Part shown: in pieces, positions 22,512 through 31,320 of the stretch
Layout: each line of letters opens with the position of its first letter
Numbering within the stretch: the stretch's first letter is position 1
Source of the DNA: Frankiales bacterium
GTDB lineage: Bacteria; Actinomycetota; Actinomycetes; Mycobacteriales; SCTD01
Assembly (NCBI GenBank): GCA_025966135.1
Contig: JAOPVP010000088.1
Coordinates: 1-36,719 of the forward strand
DNA length: 36,719 bases
Direction: 5' to 3'
The notes under the pieces: model-generated
What the model saw: only the letters and a program-made list of their open reading frames with translations
Database searches by the model: none
Told to the model about the DNA's origin: nothing
Translations under genes and position numbers: made by a program

Positions 22512-23651
22512 GTGCGCGACGCCGTCATCGTCGAAGCGGTCCGTACTCCCGTCGGCAAGCGCAACGGGGGCCTGTCGGGTATCCATTCCGCGGACATCTC
22601 CGCCCATGTGCTGCAGGCACTGGCCGAGCGCTCCGGCATCGACCCGGTGCTGATCGACGACGTGGTCTGGGGCTGCGTGATGCAGATCGGCGAGCAGACG
22701 TTCGACGTCGCCCGCACCGCGGTCCTGAGCGCTGGCTGGCCGGAGTCCGTGCCGGGCACCACGGTCGACCGGCAGTGCGGATCGTCCCAGCAGGCGGTCC
22801 ACTTCGCCGCCGCAGGCGTGATCTCCGGCCAGTACGACCTGGCGGTCGCCGGTGGTGTCGAGATGATGAGCCGCACCCCGATGGGTTCGAGCTTCACGGC
22901 GAGCCCGCTCGGCGAGAAGTACGTCGCCCGGTACGGCAGCGACTTCCCGAACCAGGGCATCGGCGCCGAGCAGATCGCCGACCAGTGGGGGCTCTCGCGT
23001 CTGCAGCTCGACGAGTTCGCACTGCTGTCCCACGAGCGCGCGGCCGCGGCGCAGGACTCCGGGGCGTTCGATGCGCAGATCACCCCCGTGCCCACCGCCG
23101 ACGGCCTCATCAGCCTCGACGAGGGCATCCGCCGCGGTGGCACCCTCGAGAAGCTGGGGGCTCTGAAGCCGGCGTTCACGGAGGACGGCAAGATCACGGC
23201 CGCCAACTCCTCCCAGATCTCCGACGGCTCGGCCGCTCTGCTCATCACCACCAGCGAGTTCGCCGCATCGCACGGCCTCACCCCCCTCGCCCGCATCCAC
23301 ACCGCGGTGGTCCTCGGCGCCGCCCCGATGCCGATGCTCACCGCGCCGATCCCCGCCACGCAGAAGGCGCTTGCCAAGAGCGGTCTGCGCATCGACGAGA
23401 TCGGCGCCTTCGAGGTCAACGAGGCCTTCGCGTCGGTGCCGCTCGCGTGGCTCAAGGACATCGGCGCAGACGAGAAGGCTCTCAACCCGCTCGGCGGAGC
23501 CATCGCCCTCGGCCACCCGCTCGGCGGCAGCGGTGCCCGGCTGATGACCACCCTCGTGCACCACATGAAGGACAACGGCATCCGCTACGGCCTGCAGACC
23601 ATGTGCGAGGGCGGTGGCCAGGCCAACGCCACCATCCTCGAACTGCTCTAG
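22512..23651 (+). CDS. Thiolase / acetyl-CoA C-acetyltransferase
   Basis: 379 residues from GTG 22512 (TAGGAG 5 bases upstream). The length and motifs fit the thiolase II family: nucleophile Cys89 in VDRQCGSSQQAVHFAA, VAGGVEMMSRTPMG, VNEAFA, His335 in ALGHPLGGSGAR, and the second catalytic Cys365 in TMCEGGGQANA. It condenses or cleaves 3-ketoacyl-CoA. It stands alone rather than beside a beta-oxidation partner, so the chain length is unknown. A hairpin terminator follows directly. Confidence 0.95.
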   Translation: MRDAVIVEAVRTPVGKRNGGLSGIHSADISAHVLQALAERSGIDPVLIDDVVWGCVMQIGEQTFDVARTAVLSAGWPESVPGTTVDRQCGSSQQAVHFAAAGVISGQYDLAVAGGVEMMSRTPMGSSFTASPLGEKYVARYGSDFPNQGIGAEQIADQWGLSRLQLDEFALLSHERAAAAQDSGAFDAQITPVPTADGLISLDEGIRRGGTLEKLGALKPAFTEDGKITAANSSQISDGSAALLITTSEFAASHGLTPLARIHTAVVLGAAPMPMLTAPIPATQKALAKSGLRIDEIGAFEVNEAFASVPLAWLKDIGADEKALNPLGGAIALGHPLGGSGARLMTTLVHHMKDNGIRYGLQTMCEGGGQANATILELL

Positions 23652-23705
23652 CCGGTACGACGGAAGGCCCCTGCCTGATCGACGCGGGAGCCTTCGTCGT
23701 ACCGG
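23652..23705 (+). terminator. Hairpin after the thiolase gene
   Basis: CCGGTACGACG(G)AAGGC pairs with GCCTTCGTCGTACCGG, a 16-bp stem with one bulged G and a 21-nt loop. It starts next to the stop codon. Confidence 0.75.
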
Positions 23706-23803
23706 AAGCCCGGATGGGGTGGGTTGGTCCTGGCGGGCGCACCGTGACGGCGGCCGACAGGGACCCCCGACGCCTCAGCCCGCACGTCGCCCCGGTGGTC
23801 CGC

Positions 23804-23809
23804 TATGCT
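23804..23809 (+). promoter_or_regulatory. Probable -10 of the tRNA cluster promoter
   Basis: TATGCT lies 53 bases upstream of tRNA-Glu in an otherwise very GC-rich stretch. No clear -35 is visible. Confidence 0.35.
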
Positions 23810-23862
23810 TCAGCGGTCCCCGACGGCCAAACGGCGTGGGCGCGCCGACAGCCAGCGGCGCC

Positions 23863-23935
23863 GTCCCCATCGTCTAGCGGCCTAGGACTCCACCCTTTCA
23901 AGGTGGCTACGCGGGTTCGAATCCCGTTGGGGGCA
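23863..23935 (+). tRNA. tRNA-Glu (UUC anticodon)
   Basis: Acceptor GTCCCCA with TGGGGGC, anticodon arm CCACC-CTTTCAA-GGTGG giving TTC, T-arm with TTCGAAT. CCA is not encoded. Confidence 0.95.
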
Positions 23936-23980
23936 CGTTTTGCAGGTTGCACGTCAGGAACAAGGCTTGGGCACCATCCA

Positions 23981-24054
23981 GGCCCCGTAGCGCAGTTGGT
24001 TAGCGCGTCGCCCTGTCACGGCGAAGGTCGCGGGTTCGAGTCCCGTCGGGGTCG
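23981..24054 (+). tRNA. tRNA-Asp (GUC anticodon)
   Basis: Acceptor GGCCCCG with CGGGGTC (one G-T pair), anticodon arm TCGCC-CTGTCAC-GGCGA giving GTC, discriminator G. CCA is not encoded. Confidence 0.95.
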
Positions 24055-24084
24055 CTAGTCCCACCAGCACCACCACAACACCAG

Positions 24085-24160
24085 GGTCAGGTAGCTCAGC
24101 TGGTAGAGCATGCGACTGAAAATCGCAGGGTCGGCGGTTCGATCCCGTCCCTGACCACCA
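24085..24160 (+). tRNA. tRNA-Phe (GAA anticodon)
   Basis: Acceptor GGTCAGG with CCTGACC, anticodon arm TGCGA-CTGAAAA-TCGCA giving GAA. Unlike its two neighbours it has an encoded CCA end (24158-24160). Confidence 0.95.
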
Positions 24161-24161
24161 G

Positions 24162-24830
24162 CTAGACCGACGGCCGCGGCCCCTCTTGGGGCGGCGGCCT
24201 TCGTCGTGCCGGCAGGATCCCGCTCGCGCCGTGCGACGGGGCGACCAGGCAAAGCAACGTGTCGGCGAGGACACGTACATCGGAGCCGACCGACCGACGG
24301 CGCAGGTAGTCCGCCGAGATGCGCACCTTCGCCGGCAGCAACGTCGAGCGGTAGTAGGCGACGGGGTCCGGCTGAGCAGCCAGCAGCGCGGCCTCGTTGC
24401 GGAACGCCAGGCTCGCGGGATCGGTCACGCCGGGGCGGTGCCGCAGCACCTCCACCTGGTCGGCCAGGTCCGGAAGCACGTAGTCGGGCACCTCGGGCCT
24501 GGCACCCACGAAGGACATCTCGCCCCGCAGCACGTTGACCAGCTGCGGCAGCTCATCGAGGTGCCTGCGGCGCAGGAACGCACCGACCCGCGTCACCCGC
24601 GGATCGACCCCGACCGTCAGCCGGGGCGCTCGGTCGGTCCCCACCGACCCCACCGACATGGTGCGGAACTTCAGCAAGATGAAGGGCTGACCGTTCCGGC
24701 CCACCCTGGTCTGCTTGTAGAGCGCGGGAGGTCCTGAGCAGACCAGCACCGTCACCCAGAGCAGCAGCAGCAGCGGGCTCAGTACGACCAATGCCAAGCC
24801 GGCCACGACGAACTCGGCCCAGCGCGGCAC
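24162..24830 (-). CDS. Bacterial sugar transferase (phosphoglycosyl transferase)
   Basis: 222 residues. The N-terminal hydrophobic segment ([20 protein letters not shown]) is the re-entrant membrane helix of monotopic phosphoglycosyl transferases. The catalytic region follows: [20 protein letters not shown] with the Lys-Phe-Arg-Thr-Met segment, then [20 protein letters not shown] and ARPEVPDYV. These enzymes (PglC, WcaJ N-terminal-type) transfer phospho-sugar from a UDP-sugar to undecaprenyl phosphate and start glycan synthesis. The C-terminal Pro/Arg-rich residues are encoded by the hairpin at 24172-24199. It follows the aminotransferase by 10 bases and converges with the tRNA cluster. Confidence 0.92.
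   Translation of the reverse strand: MPRWAEFVVAGLALVVLSPLLLLLWVTVLVCSGPPALYKQTRVGRNGQPFILLKFRTMSVGSVGTDRAPRLTVGVDPRVTRVGAFLRRRHLDELPQLVNVLRGEMSFVGARPEVPDYVLPDLADQVEVLRHRPGVTDPASLAFRNEAALLAAQPDPVAYYRSTLLPAKVRISADYLRRRSVGSDVRVLADTLLCLVAPSHGASGILPARRRPPPQEGPRPSV
24172..24199. terminator. Hairpin shared by the tRNA cluster and the sugar operon
   Basis: GGCCGCGGCCCC, TCTT loop, GGGGCGGCGGCC: a 12-bp stem with one mismatch, 12 bases past tRNA-Phe. It lies inside the last codons of the convergent sugar transferase gene. Confidence 0.65.
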
Positions 24831-24840
24831 GGCGTCCTCC

Positions 24841-26076
24841 TCAGACCCCGACCGAGTCCCGTGCCCGAGCCAGTGCGGCGGGGACCGCCTCGATCACCCG
24901 CATGACCTGCTCGGCCGTCATGTCCGGGAAGAGCGGCAGGCTGAGCTCACGGCCGTGCAACCTGGTCGCTGCGGGGCACTCGTGCTCCTCGAGGGCGTAG
25001 GTGTCCCGGTAGTAGGGCTGCATGTGCAACGGGATGAAGTGCACGCTGGTCCCGATTCCGAGCCGTGCCAGTTCCTGGACGAGACGGTTGCGCACCCTGG
25101 GCCCGTCGAGCACCCGCAGGGCGTAGAGGTGCCAGGCGTGCTCGTCGCCGGCCGGGGCGTCCGGGGGCACGTCGAGACCGTCGATCCCGGCGAAGGCAGC
25201 GCTGTACGTCGCGGCGACAGCAGCCCGTCGGTCACGCAGTGCGTGCAGGCGACGTAGCTGCGACAGACCCAGCGCCGCAGCGATGTCGGTCAGGTTGTAC
25301 TTGAAACCCGGAGCGACCACGGCGTAGCGCCACTGGTCGGGCTCCGCATAGCGGTTGAAGGCGTCGTGGTCGATGCCGTGCAGCCGCATCACGCGCATTC
25401 GGGCAGCGATCTCTGGGCGCCGCGTGACGACCATCCCACCCTCGCCGGTGCACAGCGGCTTCGTCGCGTAGAAGCTGAACCCGGTGGCATCCCCACCGCC
25501 ACCGATAGGCACGCCCTGGCGGGCCGCCGGCAGGGCGTGCGCAGCATCGTCCACCACAGCCCATCCTGCGCCGTCGGCGAGGGCAGTGAGCTGCTCCATT
25601 GCGCACGGCAGGCCGGCGAAGTGCACCGGCATCAGGGCCTTGACCCGGAACCGCACCCCACGCGGCAGCCGCTCGTAGGCCTGCTCCACGGTCTCCGGCG
25701 TCAGGTTGCCCGTCCGCTCGTCGACGTCGACCAGGAGGGGGTGGGCGCCGAGGTAGCGGACCACCTCGGCGGTAGCCGTGAAGGTGTACGACGGCGTGAG
25801 GACGTAGTCCCCAGGTCCCACTCCAAGCGCCTCCAACGCCAGGTGCAAGGCGGAGGTACCGGAGTTCACGGCCAGGGCCTCCACGCCGTCTCCCAACGTC
25901 CGCGCGAACGCCTCCTCGAACGCCCGGCAGACAGGGCCCGTCGTCAGCCAACCGCTGCGCAGGACCGCGACGACGGCCGCGATGTCGTCCTCCTCGATCG
26001 AGGCCACGTGAAAGGGCACCGGATCCAGTGGCGCCGGCCTGAGCCATCCGTCACGCAGGTCGACGACATCGGTCAT
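24841..26076 (-). CDS. DegT/DnrJ/EryC1-family sugar aminotransferase
   Basis: 411 residues from ATG 26076, which overlaps the dehydratase stop as ATGA; a longer in-frame start at 26154 would lie inside that gene. PLP features: LAVNSGTSALHLALEALGVG (phosphate-binding), Asp177 in VVDDAAHAL, Lys206 in GFSFYATKPLCTGEGGMVV as the Schiff-base residue, and the N-terminal FHVASIEEDDIAAV entry. The C-terminal IGTSVHFIPLHMQPYYRD is typical of the PglE/NDP-4-amino sugar branch. It should aminate the 4-keto sugar made by the upstream dehydratase. Confidence 0.94.
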   Translation of the reverse strand: MTDVVDLRDGWLRPAPLDPVPFHVASIEEDDIAAVVAVLRSGWLTTGPVCRAFEEAFARTLGDGVEALAVNSGTSALHLALEALGVGPGDYVLTPSYTFTATAEVVRYLGAHPLLVDVDERTGNLTPETVEQAYERLPRGVRFRVKALMPVHFAGLPCAMEQLTALADGAGWAVVDDAAHALPAARQGVPIGGGGDATGFSFYATKPLCTGEGGMVVTRRPEIAARMRVMRLHGIDHDAFNRYAEPDQWRYAVVAPGFKYNLTDIAAALGLSQLRRLHALRDRRAAVAATYSAAFAGIDGLDVPPDAPAGDEHAWHLYALRVLDGPRVRNRLVQELARLGIGTSVHFIPLHMQPYYRDTYALEEHECPAATRLHGRELSLPLFPDMTAEQVMRVIEAVPAALARARDSVGV

Positions 26077-28061
26077 CGCACGGCCGAACCGGCGGGCGCG
26101 GCTTGCAACCTCTGGCGCTGCCGCGCGGTCAGAACGCTCTCTCCGTCCATGCACAGCACCTCCGGTATCTGCGCGAGCTCCAGGAGCAGGGTTCGGGTCG
26201 CGACCTCGTCCCGGACTGCCGCGCGGTCGGCCAGCTCAGCGATCCCCGCGAACAGCAGCTCGGCTGGTGGCGCCGGGCCCTCGACCAAGTGAATCTTCGG
26301 GTGGGCGGTGGGCAGCACCGCCTCGACGTCGCTGTGCAACTTCTCGGTCAGCCGCTCTCCCGGCCGCAGGCCGGTGAACACGATCTCGATCTCGCGCCCT
26401 GGCCCCAGGTCCGCCAGGGCGATGATGCGCTCCGCCAGCTCGACGATGCGGACCGGCTCACCCATGTCCAGCATGAACACCTCGCCGCCCTCGGCCGTCG
26501 CCGCGGCCTGGAGGACGAGTTGGACCGCCTCGCCCGTTGTCATGAAGAAGCGCGTCATGTCCGGGTGCGTGACAGTCACCGGGCCGCCTTCCTGCACCTG
26601 CCGGACGAACGTCGGTACGACGCTCCCGCGGCTGCCTAGTACGTTGCCGAACCGCACGCAGCAGAACCGGCGACCCTCAGGCCTGAGGTGGTGCACGACC
26701 TGCTCCGCCAGCCGCTTGCTGGCGCCCATGACGCCGCTGGGGCTGACCGCCTTGTCGGTGGAGATGGCCACAAAGCGCGCCGTGCCGTGCCTGACCGCCG
26801 CCCGGACGAGGATCTCGGTGCCCACGACATTGGTCCGTACCGCCTCGGACGGGAAGGCCTCGAGGACCGGCACGTGCTTGTGCGCAGCGGCGTGGAACAC
26901 CACGTCCGGCATGGTCTCGGCGAACAGCGCATTGATGAACGGCTCCTCTCGCAGGTCACCGAGCACCGGTCGCGCCGGACCCTGCACGCGGCTCAAGGCG
27001 TCGTGCAGGTGCGTCTCATCGTGGTCCAGCAGCACGAGTAGGGAGGGCTCGAACCTCGACACCTGGGCTGCGATCTCACTGCCGATCGACCCACCGGCCC
27101 CCGTGATCAGCACGCGCCGCCCGGTGATGATCCGGCCCACAGCCGCCACGTCGATCTGCACCTGATCGCGACCCAGCAGGTCGGCGACCGACAGGTCACG
27201 AATGTCGCGCAGCCGCGCCTGCCTACCCATCGTCTCGTGGATCGTGGGGAGGGTCTTGGCCAGCAAGCCGACGTCCTTCACCAGGTGCAGGACACGCGCC
27301 ATCTGGTCGCGTCCGCTGGAGCCGAAGACGAACAGGACCTGCTCGGCGCGGTAGCGCGCGGCCACCACGCCCAGGTCGTCGAGGGGCCCCACCACGGGTA
27401 CCCCCGACAGCTCACGGCGCCAAGCCTGTGCCTCGTCGGTGACGACGGCCACGGGGAGGTAACCCGCCTCTGTCTCGGCCCGCATCTGCTGGACAACGGC
27501 GCGAGCAGCGGCCACAGGCCCGACGAGGATCACGCGCGCGCCCTGCGCTGCCGTTGCGGCCCCCGGCCGGGCCGCCAGGACCCGGGCGCCAAAGCGCGCG
27601 GCACCGAACAGCAGCAGAGCCAGAGCCCCCGCCACCAACGGCACCGACATCGGTGTGGGCCGAACCGTGGGGATCGCCGCCGCCAGCAGCAGGACCGAGG
27701 TAGCGGCGGTCGAGGCCACCACCAGCTTCCAGGCCTCCAGGGGTCCGGCCTGCAGCCAGACCGCGCCGTACAAGGCCATCCCGGCATGCAGTCCCAGGTA
27801 CACGACCAGGGCAAGCAACAGAAAACCGGGGAAGCGACTCCAGTAGCTGCCGGGGACGGCGAGGCCGAAACGGAACAGGAGCGCTAGTGCGTAGGCCAGG
27901 GTGACGATGACCGCATCGACCAGGAACAGCCACCGGTCGGCCGAGACCCGAGCCCAGTTCAACAGCCACTTCGACTGCGCTGTCGACGGGTTCTCGACGG
28001 ATCTCCTCGTCCACCACCGCACCCCGTCGGCCCCAGATCCGACAGCTCGTTCCATCAGCAT
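26073..28061 (-). CDS. Membrane nucleoside-diphosphate-sugar 4,6-dehydratase (PglF/WbpM family)
   Basis: 662 residues. The N-terminal half has four membrane segments (about 45-65, 78-100, 110-130, 139-155), then a CoA-binding-like Rossmann domain (about 170-300). The catalytic SDR domain begins with GAGGSIGSE at 321-329. The active site reads STDKAVSPSGVMGASK (434-449): Met445 replaces the usual catalytic Tyr of the YxxxK pair, as in this family, where Lys449 and a neighbouring Asp/Lys pair take over. It makes UDP-4-keto-6-deoxy-GlcNAc-type sugars. First gene of a three-gene operon with the aminotransferase and the phosphoglycosyl transferase. Confidence 0.95.
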   Translation of the reverse strand: MLMERAVGSGADGVRWWTRRSVENPSTAQSKWLLNWARVSADRWLFLVDAVIVTLAYALALLFRFGLAVPGSYWSRFPGFLLLALVVYLGLHAGMALYGAVWLQAGPLEAWKLVVASTAATSVLLLAAAIPTVRPTPMSVPLVAGALALLLFGAARFGARVLAARPGAATAAQGARVILVGPVAAARAVVQQMRAETEAGYLPVAVVTDEAQAWRRELSGVPVVGPLDDLGVVAARYRAEQVLFVFGSSGRDQMARVLHLVKDVGLLAKTLPTIHETMGRQARLRDIRDLSVADLLGRDQVQIDVAAVGRIITGRRVLITGAGGSIGSEIAAQVSRFEPSLLVLLDHDETHLHDALSRVQGPARPVLGDLREEPFINALFAETMPDVVFHAAAHKHVPVLEAFPSEAVRTNVVGTEILVRAAVRHGTARFVAISTDKAVSPSGVMGASKRLAEQVVHHLRPEGRRFCCVRFGNVLGSRGSVVPTFVRQVQEGGPVTVTHPDMTRFFMTTGEAVQLVLQAAATAEGGEVFMLDMGEPVRIVELAERIIALADLGPGREIEIVFTGLRPGERLTEKLHSDVEAVLPTAHPKIHLVEGPAPPAELLFAGIAELADRAAVRDEVATRTLLLELAQIPEVLCMDGESVLTARQRQRLQAAPAGSAVR

Positions 28062-28194
28062 GCGGGCGCTCCCGTGCTCGGTCCACTACGAGGCGGTCAG
28101 GGGTCAGGCGAACCGTGAGTTCGACGCGGTACCCCGGGCGGGTCACTCGTCCAGAGAGCCCCCAGGGGTGCCTTGATACGCCCGCCACGGGGCT

Positions 28195-28224
28195 GTATTC
28201 CGACGTATCAGCGAGCAGCGTCAA
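28195..28224 (-). promoter_or_regulatory. Possible promoter of the sugar operon
   Basis: On the minus strand TTGACG (28224-28219), 18-bp spacer, GAATAC (28200-28195). A TGATAC...GTATCA dyad (28174-28210) surrounds it. The -10 is weak. Confidence 0.3.
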
Positions 28225-28303
28225 GCCTCTGCTGTGGATGCCGGAGGCTCTCGCCTCAGGCCGCGAAGCCGCGCTTCGGGTGACGGCTGAGCCAGGAGGG
28301 CCC

Positions 28304-28513
28304 GTGGCGCCGAACCGCCCCACTGCACCTGATGCCCCGTCCGGCAGCGGCGAGCGACGGCGCTACAACAGACGCAGCGCTGCCACCGAGCAGAGCCCGC
28401 CCTACTTCGAGATCTTCGAGCGGATCGCCATCGCCCTCGAGGGCATCAAGGAGTCCCTCGCCGACCAGCCGCCGACGACATCCGGCCGCAGGCCGTCCCC
28501 TCCGCCTCGGTAG
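28304..28513 (+). CDS. Small conserved-looking protein of unknown function
   Basis: 69 residues from GTG 28304, chosen for its excellent AGGAGG site 5 bases upstream; longer in-frame starts at 28115 or 28280 have none. The N-terminus is Pro/Arg-rich and disordered. The middle (YFEIFERIAIALEGIKESLA) is a clear amphipathic helix, and the end is again Pro-rich. No family recognised. It is convergent with the next gene, 8 bases apart. Confidence 0.55.
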   Translation: MAPNRPTAPDAPSGSGERRRYNRRSAATEQSPPYFEIFERIAIALEGIKESLADQPPTTSGRRPSPPPR

Positions 28514-28521
28514 CCGGCGCG

Positions 28522-28908
28522 TCAGATCCGCATCCAGGCTGTGCACCACTGAGGTGACGACCCTCCCGGCCGGGTGCCCACGATGCTGACGAAGCCGCGG
28601 TGCACCTCCTCGAAGACGGCAGGCATCGCGTCTCGACGCACCAGCCGCAGGGACGGCACGAACTGCTCCAACGCAAGCGTCAGGTCCTCGAACGGCTCCA
28701 CCGACACGGCAAGCTGCAACAGGTCGTCCTTCGGTGTCACCTTCGCGACCACGGTCTCCGCCCCGTTGCCGAAACGGAGCACGTACTCGCCCGGCTGGGT
28801 CCTGTTGCCACCCGACTCACGGCTGTCATCGACCAGCCCGAGCACGTTGACGCCAGGATGCCGCGCATCGAAGGCGGAAAGAGCCGCCTCGATGACGTCG
28901 CGGGGCAC
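28522..28908 (-). CDS. Unknown protein co-transcribed with an ECF sigma factor
   Basis: 128 residues from GTG 28908. Strand-rich: VNVLGLVDDSRESGG, EYVLRFGNGAETVVAKVTP, LLQLAVSVEP, and a C-terminal GFVSIVGTRPGG. It looks like a small globular domain of about 110 residues without signal or membrane segments. I do not recognise a family. It starts 54 bases after the sigma factor gene and lacks the features of known anti-sigma factors, though a sigma-regulatory role is possible by context. Confidence 0.6.
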   Translation of the reverse strand: MPRDVIEAALSAFDARHPGVNVLGLVDDSRESGGNRTQPGEYVLRFGNGAETVVAKVTPKDDLLQLAVSVEPFEDLTLALEQFVPSLRLVRRDAMPAVFEEVHRGFVSIVGTRPGGSSPQWCTAWMRI

Positions 28909-28962
28909 CTCGTTGATGGCCGACTCCTGGGGTTCAACCCGAGGAGCACGGTGTCCTCGGGG

Positions 28963-29553
28963 TCACATATCCATGGAGCGTCTGCCCGGCTCGGCAGTAC
29001 CACTCGCGGCGAGTATTTCATGAAGCCGCGCGAGGCACCGCCCCCGAGTCGGACCAATACTTCCAATTGGTATAGCCATGGCCGCCGACACCTCTTCATA
29101 CGACGGAGGAGGATCGAGCATGAGCAGGTGCAGCAGCTGCTGGCAGCGGGGCGAGAGTTGCTCGAGGCCGCGCCTCACCCCGTCGTCCCGCTCTGCGGCG
29201 AGCAGCGCGTGATCGACCCCGGGCACGTGCGGCGAGGCGCTGTCGTACTCCTCGGCGTTCGCCAAGAGGACAACTCGGCGTGACTGGCCGATGACCCGCA
29301 GGCACTCACGACGCGTCGTCGTGGCAAGCCAGGCGCCTACCCGCGACGGGTCCTGGATTCGACCGATGTTCTCCACCAACCTCAGCCAGGTCGTCTGCGA
29401 CACGTCGGAGGCGTCACTGGGGCCGAGGCGATGGTTACGGATGATCGCCCACACCAACCCGGCATACGCCTCGACGAGCCCCTCCCATGCACGTCGGTCG
29501 CCCTGCGAGGCGGCGATCACCAGCTCTGCACTCTGTTCCGGGGTCAGGCGCAC
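28963..29553 (-). CDS. ECF-type RNA polymerase sigma factor
   Basis: 196 residues from GTG 29553 (GGAGG 7 bases upstream); a TTG at 29571 is less likely. Region 2: WEGLVEAYAGLVWAIIRNHR and SDVSQTTWLRLVENI, then WLATTTRRECLRVI. Region 4: LSPRCQQLLHLLMLDPPPSY followed by an HTH with PIGSIGPTRGRCLARLHEIL. This resembles the actinobacterial ECF groups without a membrane anti-sigma partner. No anti-sigma gene is adjacent; the following gene is of unknown type. Confidence 0.9.
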   Translation of the reverse strand: MRLTPEQSAELVIAASQGDRRAWEGLVEAYAGLVWAIIRNHRLGPSDASDVSQTTWLRLVENIGRIQDPSRVGAWLATTTRRECLRVIGQSRRVVLLANAEEYDSASPHVPGVDHALLAAERDDGVRRGLEQLSPRCQQLLHLLMLDPPPSYEEVSAAMAIPIGSIGPTRGRCLARLHEILAASGTAEPGRRSMDM

Positions 29554-29661
29554 AATGTGGCCTCCAACCAAGTCGAAACATCAGCACTACGGGTCAGTCA
29601 CGACGACAACGACCGCCACCGGCTGCTCTGTCTTTTCACCTTCACCCTGGCAAAGCCGCTC

Positions 29662-29671
29662 CCCTTAAGGG
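29662..29671. promoter_or_regulatory. CCCTTAAGGG palindrome upstream of the ECF gene
   Basis: A perfect 10-bp palindrome about 110 bases upstream of the sigma gene start. It is one of the few AT-containing sites in the 257-bp gap and could be a LuxR-type regulator site, given the two LuxR genes adjacent. Confidence 0.3.
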
Positions 29672-29810
29672 ATAGGCAATCGCACGACGCCACGTACGTA
29701 TTTATGCGATGTCGGGACCGCGGTAAATGGCTAGCCCGGGCCTCACGGAACGTCCCGAACCGGCCCATCACCGTGCAACCTTCGCGGCCGGCCACCGGCC
29801 TGTATTGCCC

Positions 29811-30512
29811 TCACCGCGGTGACAAGCCGGCATCTCTCGCGATGGCGACTGCCTCCAGCGCCGAGTGGACCCCGAGCTTCGCGAACAGCCGGGTGCGATG
29901 CGTACGCACGGTGTTCTCGGACATGAACAACGACATCGCGGTGGCGTGGATGCTCTCGCCGTCCACCAGACACTGCAGGACCTGCAGTTGGCGGGCGGTC
30001 AAGGTGGAGAGTCGCCCTTGCCGGTTTCTGGTGTGCACCAGGCGTTCGACCACGTCGGCGTAGACGTTCTGCGGTAGCCAGAGGTGACCGCCGGACACGA
30101 CGCGCAGAGCGTCGACCAGGTCCTCAGGAGTGACGTCGACCGGGACCCAGCCGCGGGCTCCGGCCAGCAGCGCAGGAACCGGATCTTCCCCCGCCTCACC
30201 GAGGACCAGTACCAGCGGGGGAAACGGCAGGGCGAGGATCTCGGAGAGCAGTCCCGAGCGATCGGACAGTCGCGCCCCGGAGTCGAGAAGGACGAGGTCA
30301 ACGGACGCTGCCCGGCGCAGGGCCTGCCCGAGGTCGTCGCTGCCGTCTACCGACGCCAGGTCCGGCTCCTGCGCGAGGCGCCGGGCCAGCACCTGTGCCA
30401 CCAACAGCCTCTGGTGCACGACGAGGACGCGCGGATTGTCCCTGCCCGAGAGGCTCAGGCCAGGAGTCTGCTGCTGCATCGCTGCCACCCTGCCCCCCTC
30501 GCTCCCAGACAT
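29811..30512 (-). CDS. LuxR-type regulator with degenerate receiver domain
   Basis: 233 residues from ATG 30512, one base after the stop of the preceding regulator. The N-terminal domain has receiver-like secondary structure (PRVLVVHQRLLVAQVLARRL, VDLVLLDSGARL, PLVLVLGE, GWVPVDVTPEDLVDAL). His-Gln stands where the conserved acidic pair should be, and there is no Lys at the usual position. An Asp remains at the phospho-acceptor site. The C-terminus is a complete LuxR HTH (LTARQLQVLQCLVDGESIHA, MSENTVRTHRTRLFAKLGV). It is likely phosphorylation-independent. No kinase is nearby. Confidence 0.88.
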   Translation of the reverse strand: MSGSEGGRVAAMQQQTPGLSLSGRDNPRVLVVHQRLLVAQVLARRLAQEPDLASVDGSDDLGQALRRAASVDLVLLDSGARLSDRSGLLSEILALPFPPLVLVLGEAGEDPVPALLAGARGWVPVDVTPEDLVDALRVVSGGHLWLPQNVYADVVERLVHTRNRQGRLSTLTARQLQVLQCLVDGESIHATAMSLFMSENTVRTHRTRLFAKLGVHSALEAVAIARDAGLSPR

Positions 30513-30513
30513 G

Positions 30514-31176
30514 TCACTGCCCCTGTGCGCGACGTGGATCGTGGCGTCGCTCAGCCTGCGCGACCCTCGATATTGAGACTGCCTCGATTCGCGAGTGGGC
30601 GCCGAGCTTTTGAAGAACGCGCTGCACGTAGGTGCGTGCTGTGTTCGCCGAGACCCTCAGCTCACTGGCGATGCTGCCCGTCGACCTTCCCTCCACCAAC
30701 AGGCTGATGACCTCGCGTTCGCGTGGACTCAGTGCCGGGCTGCCACTTCGCCGTGGCGCGACCTGTACGTCGATCTCGCGTACCGGGAGGCCGTTTCCGA
30801 GGTCCTCGATGGCGTGCACCACAGCCCGAAGCGGACGACCGCTGCCGACCACCCGGATGGACTCGATGCTCGACTCGACCTCGACGTCGTCCGCCACCAC
30901 AAGCACAGGCACCCGCGCTCCGTGTGCGACCTCGATCGCGAGCCGCCGGGCCTCATGACCGTCGAGGAAGTCACCGACGACCACGACGTCCGGAAACTGC
31001 CGGACTGCAAGCTCGATGAGGTCGGGGCGCTGCGGAGCCACGTGCACGGTGTGCCCGCGACCGCGGAGCTCGAAGGCCAGTGCATTCGCCAGCAGACGGC
31101 TCGGCTCGTAGAGCACGATCCTCAACATCCGCCGGCGTCGCATGCGCAGCTGTCGGCGGCGCGTGCGGCAGACCAT
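30514..31176 (-). CDS. LuxR-type regulator with degenerate receiver domain
   Basis: 220 residues from ATG 31176, with AAGGGGGG 5 bases upstream. After a basic start, the receiver-like part begins LRIVLYEPSRLLANALAFEL, where Tyr-Glu replaces the acidic pair, and has VVVVGDFLDG at the phospho-acceptor strand. The C-terminal LuxR HTH is intact (LSPREREVISLLVEGRSTGS, VSANTARTYVQRVLQKLGA). Similar in design to the next gene, so the two may be an old tandem duplication. Divergent from the STAS-like gene. Confidence 0.88.
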   Translation of the reverse strand: MVCRTRRRQLRMRRRRMLRIVLYEPSRLLANALAFELRGRGHTVHVAPQRPDLIELAVRQFPDVVVVGDFLDGHEARRLAIEVAHGARVPVLVVADDVEVESSIESIRVVGSGRPLRAVVHAIEDLGNGLPVREIDVQVAPRRSGSPALSPREREVISLLVEGRSTGSIASELRVSANTARTYVQRVLQKLGAHSRIEAVSISRVAQAERRHDPRRAQGQ

Positions 31177-31320
31177 GCAACCCCCCTTCCGGATGAAGCG
31201 GGAGATTCCCAGTCTGCCAATGATTGTGGCGCACGAACACGTCCGAGGGCCGTATCAATCGGGGCGCCTTGCAGGTCTGTCCCTCGACAACACGAACGGC
31301 TGTTTCGCGCGAGGACACAC

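Noticed and set aside
22106..24058. Long rightward frame of about 650 codons
   Set aside because: It is Arg/His-rich shadow over the cupredoxin and thiolase genes and even runs through two tRNAs.
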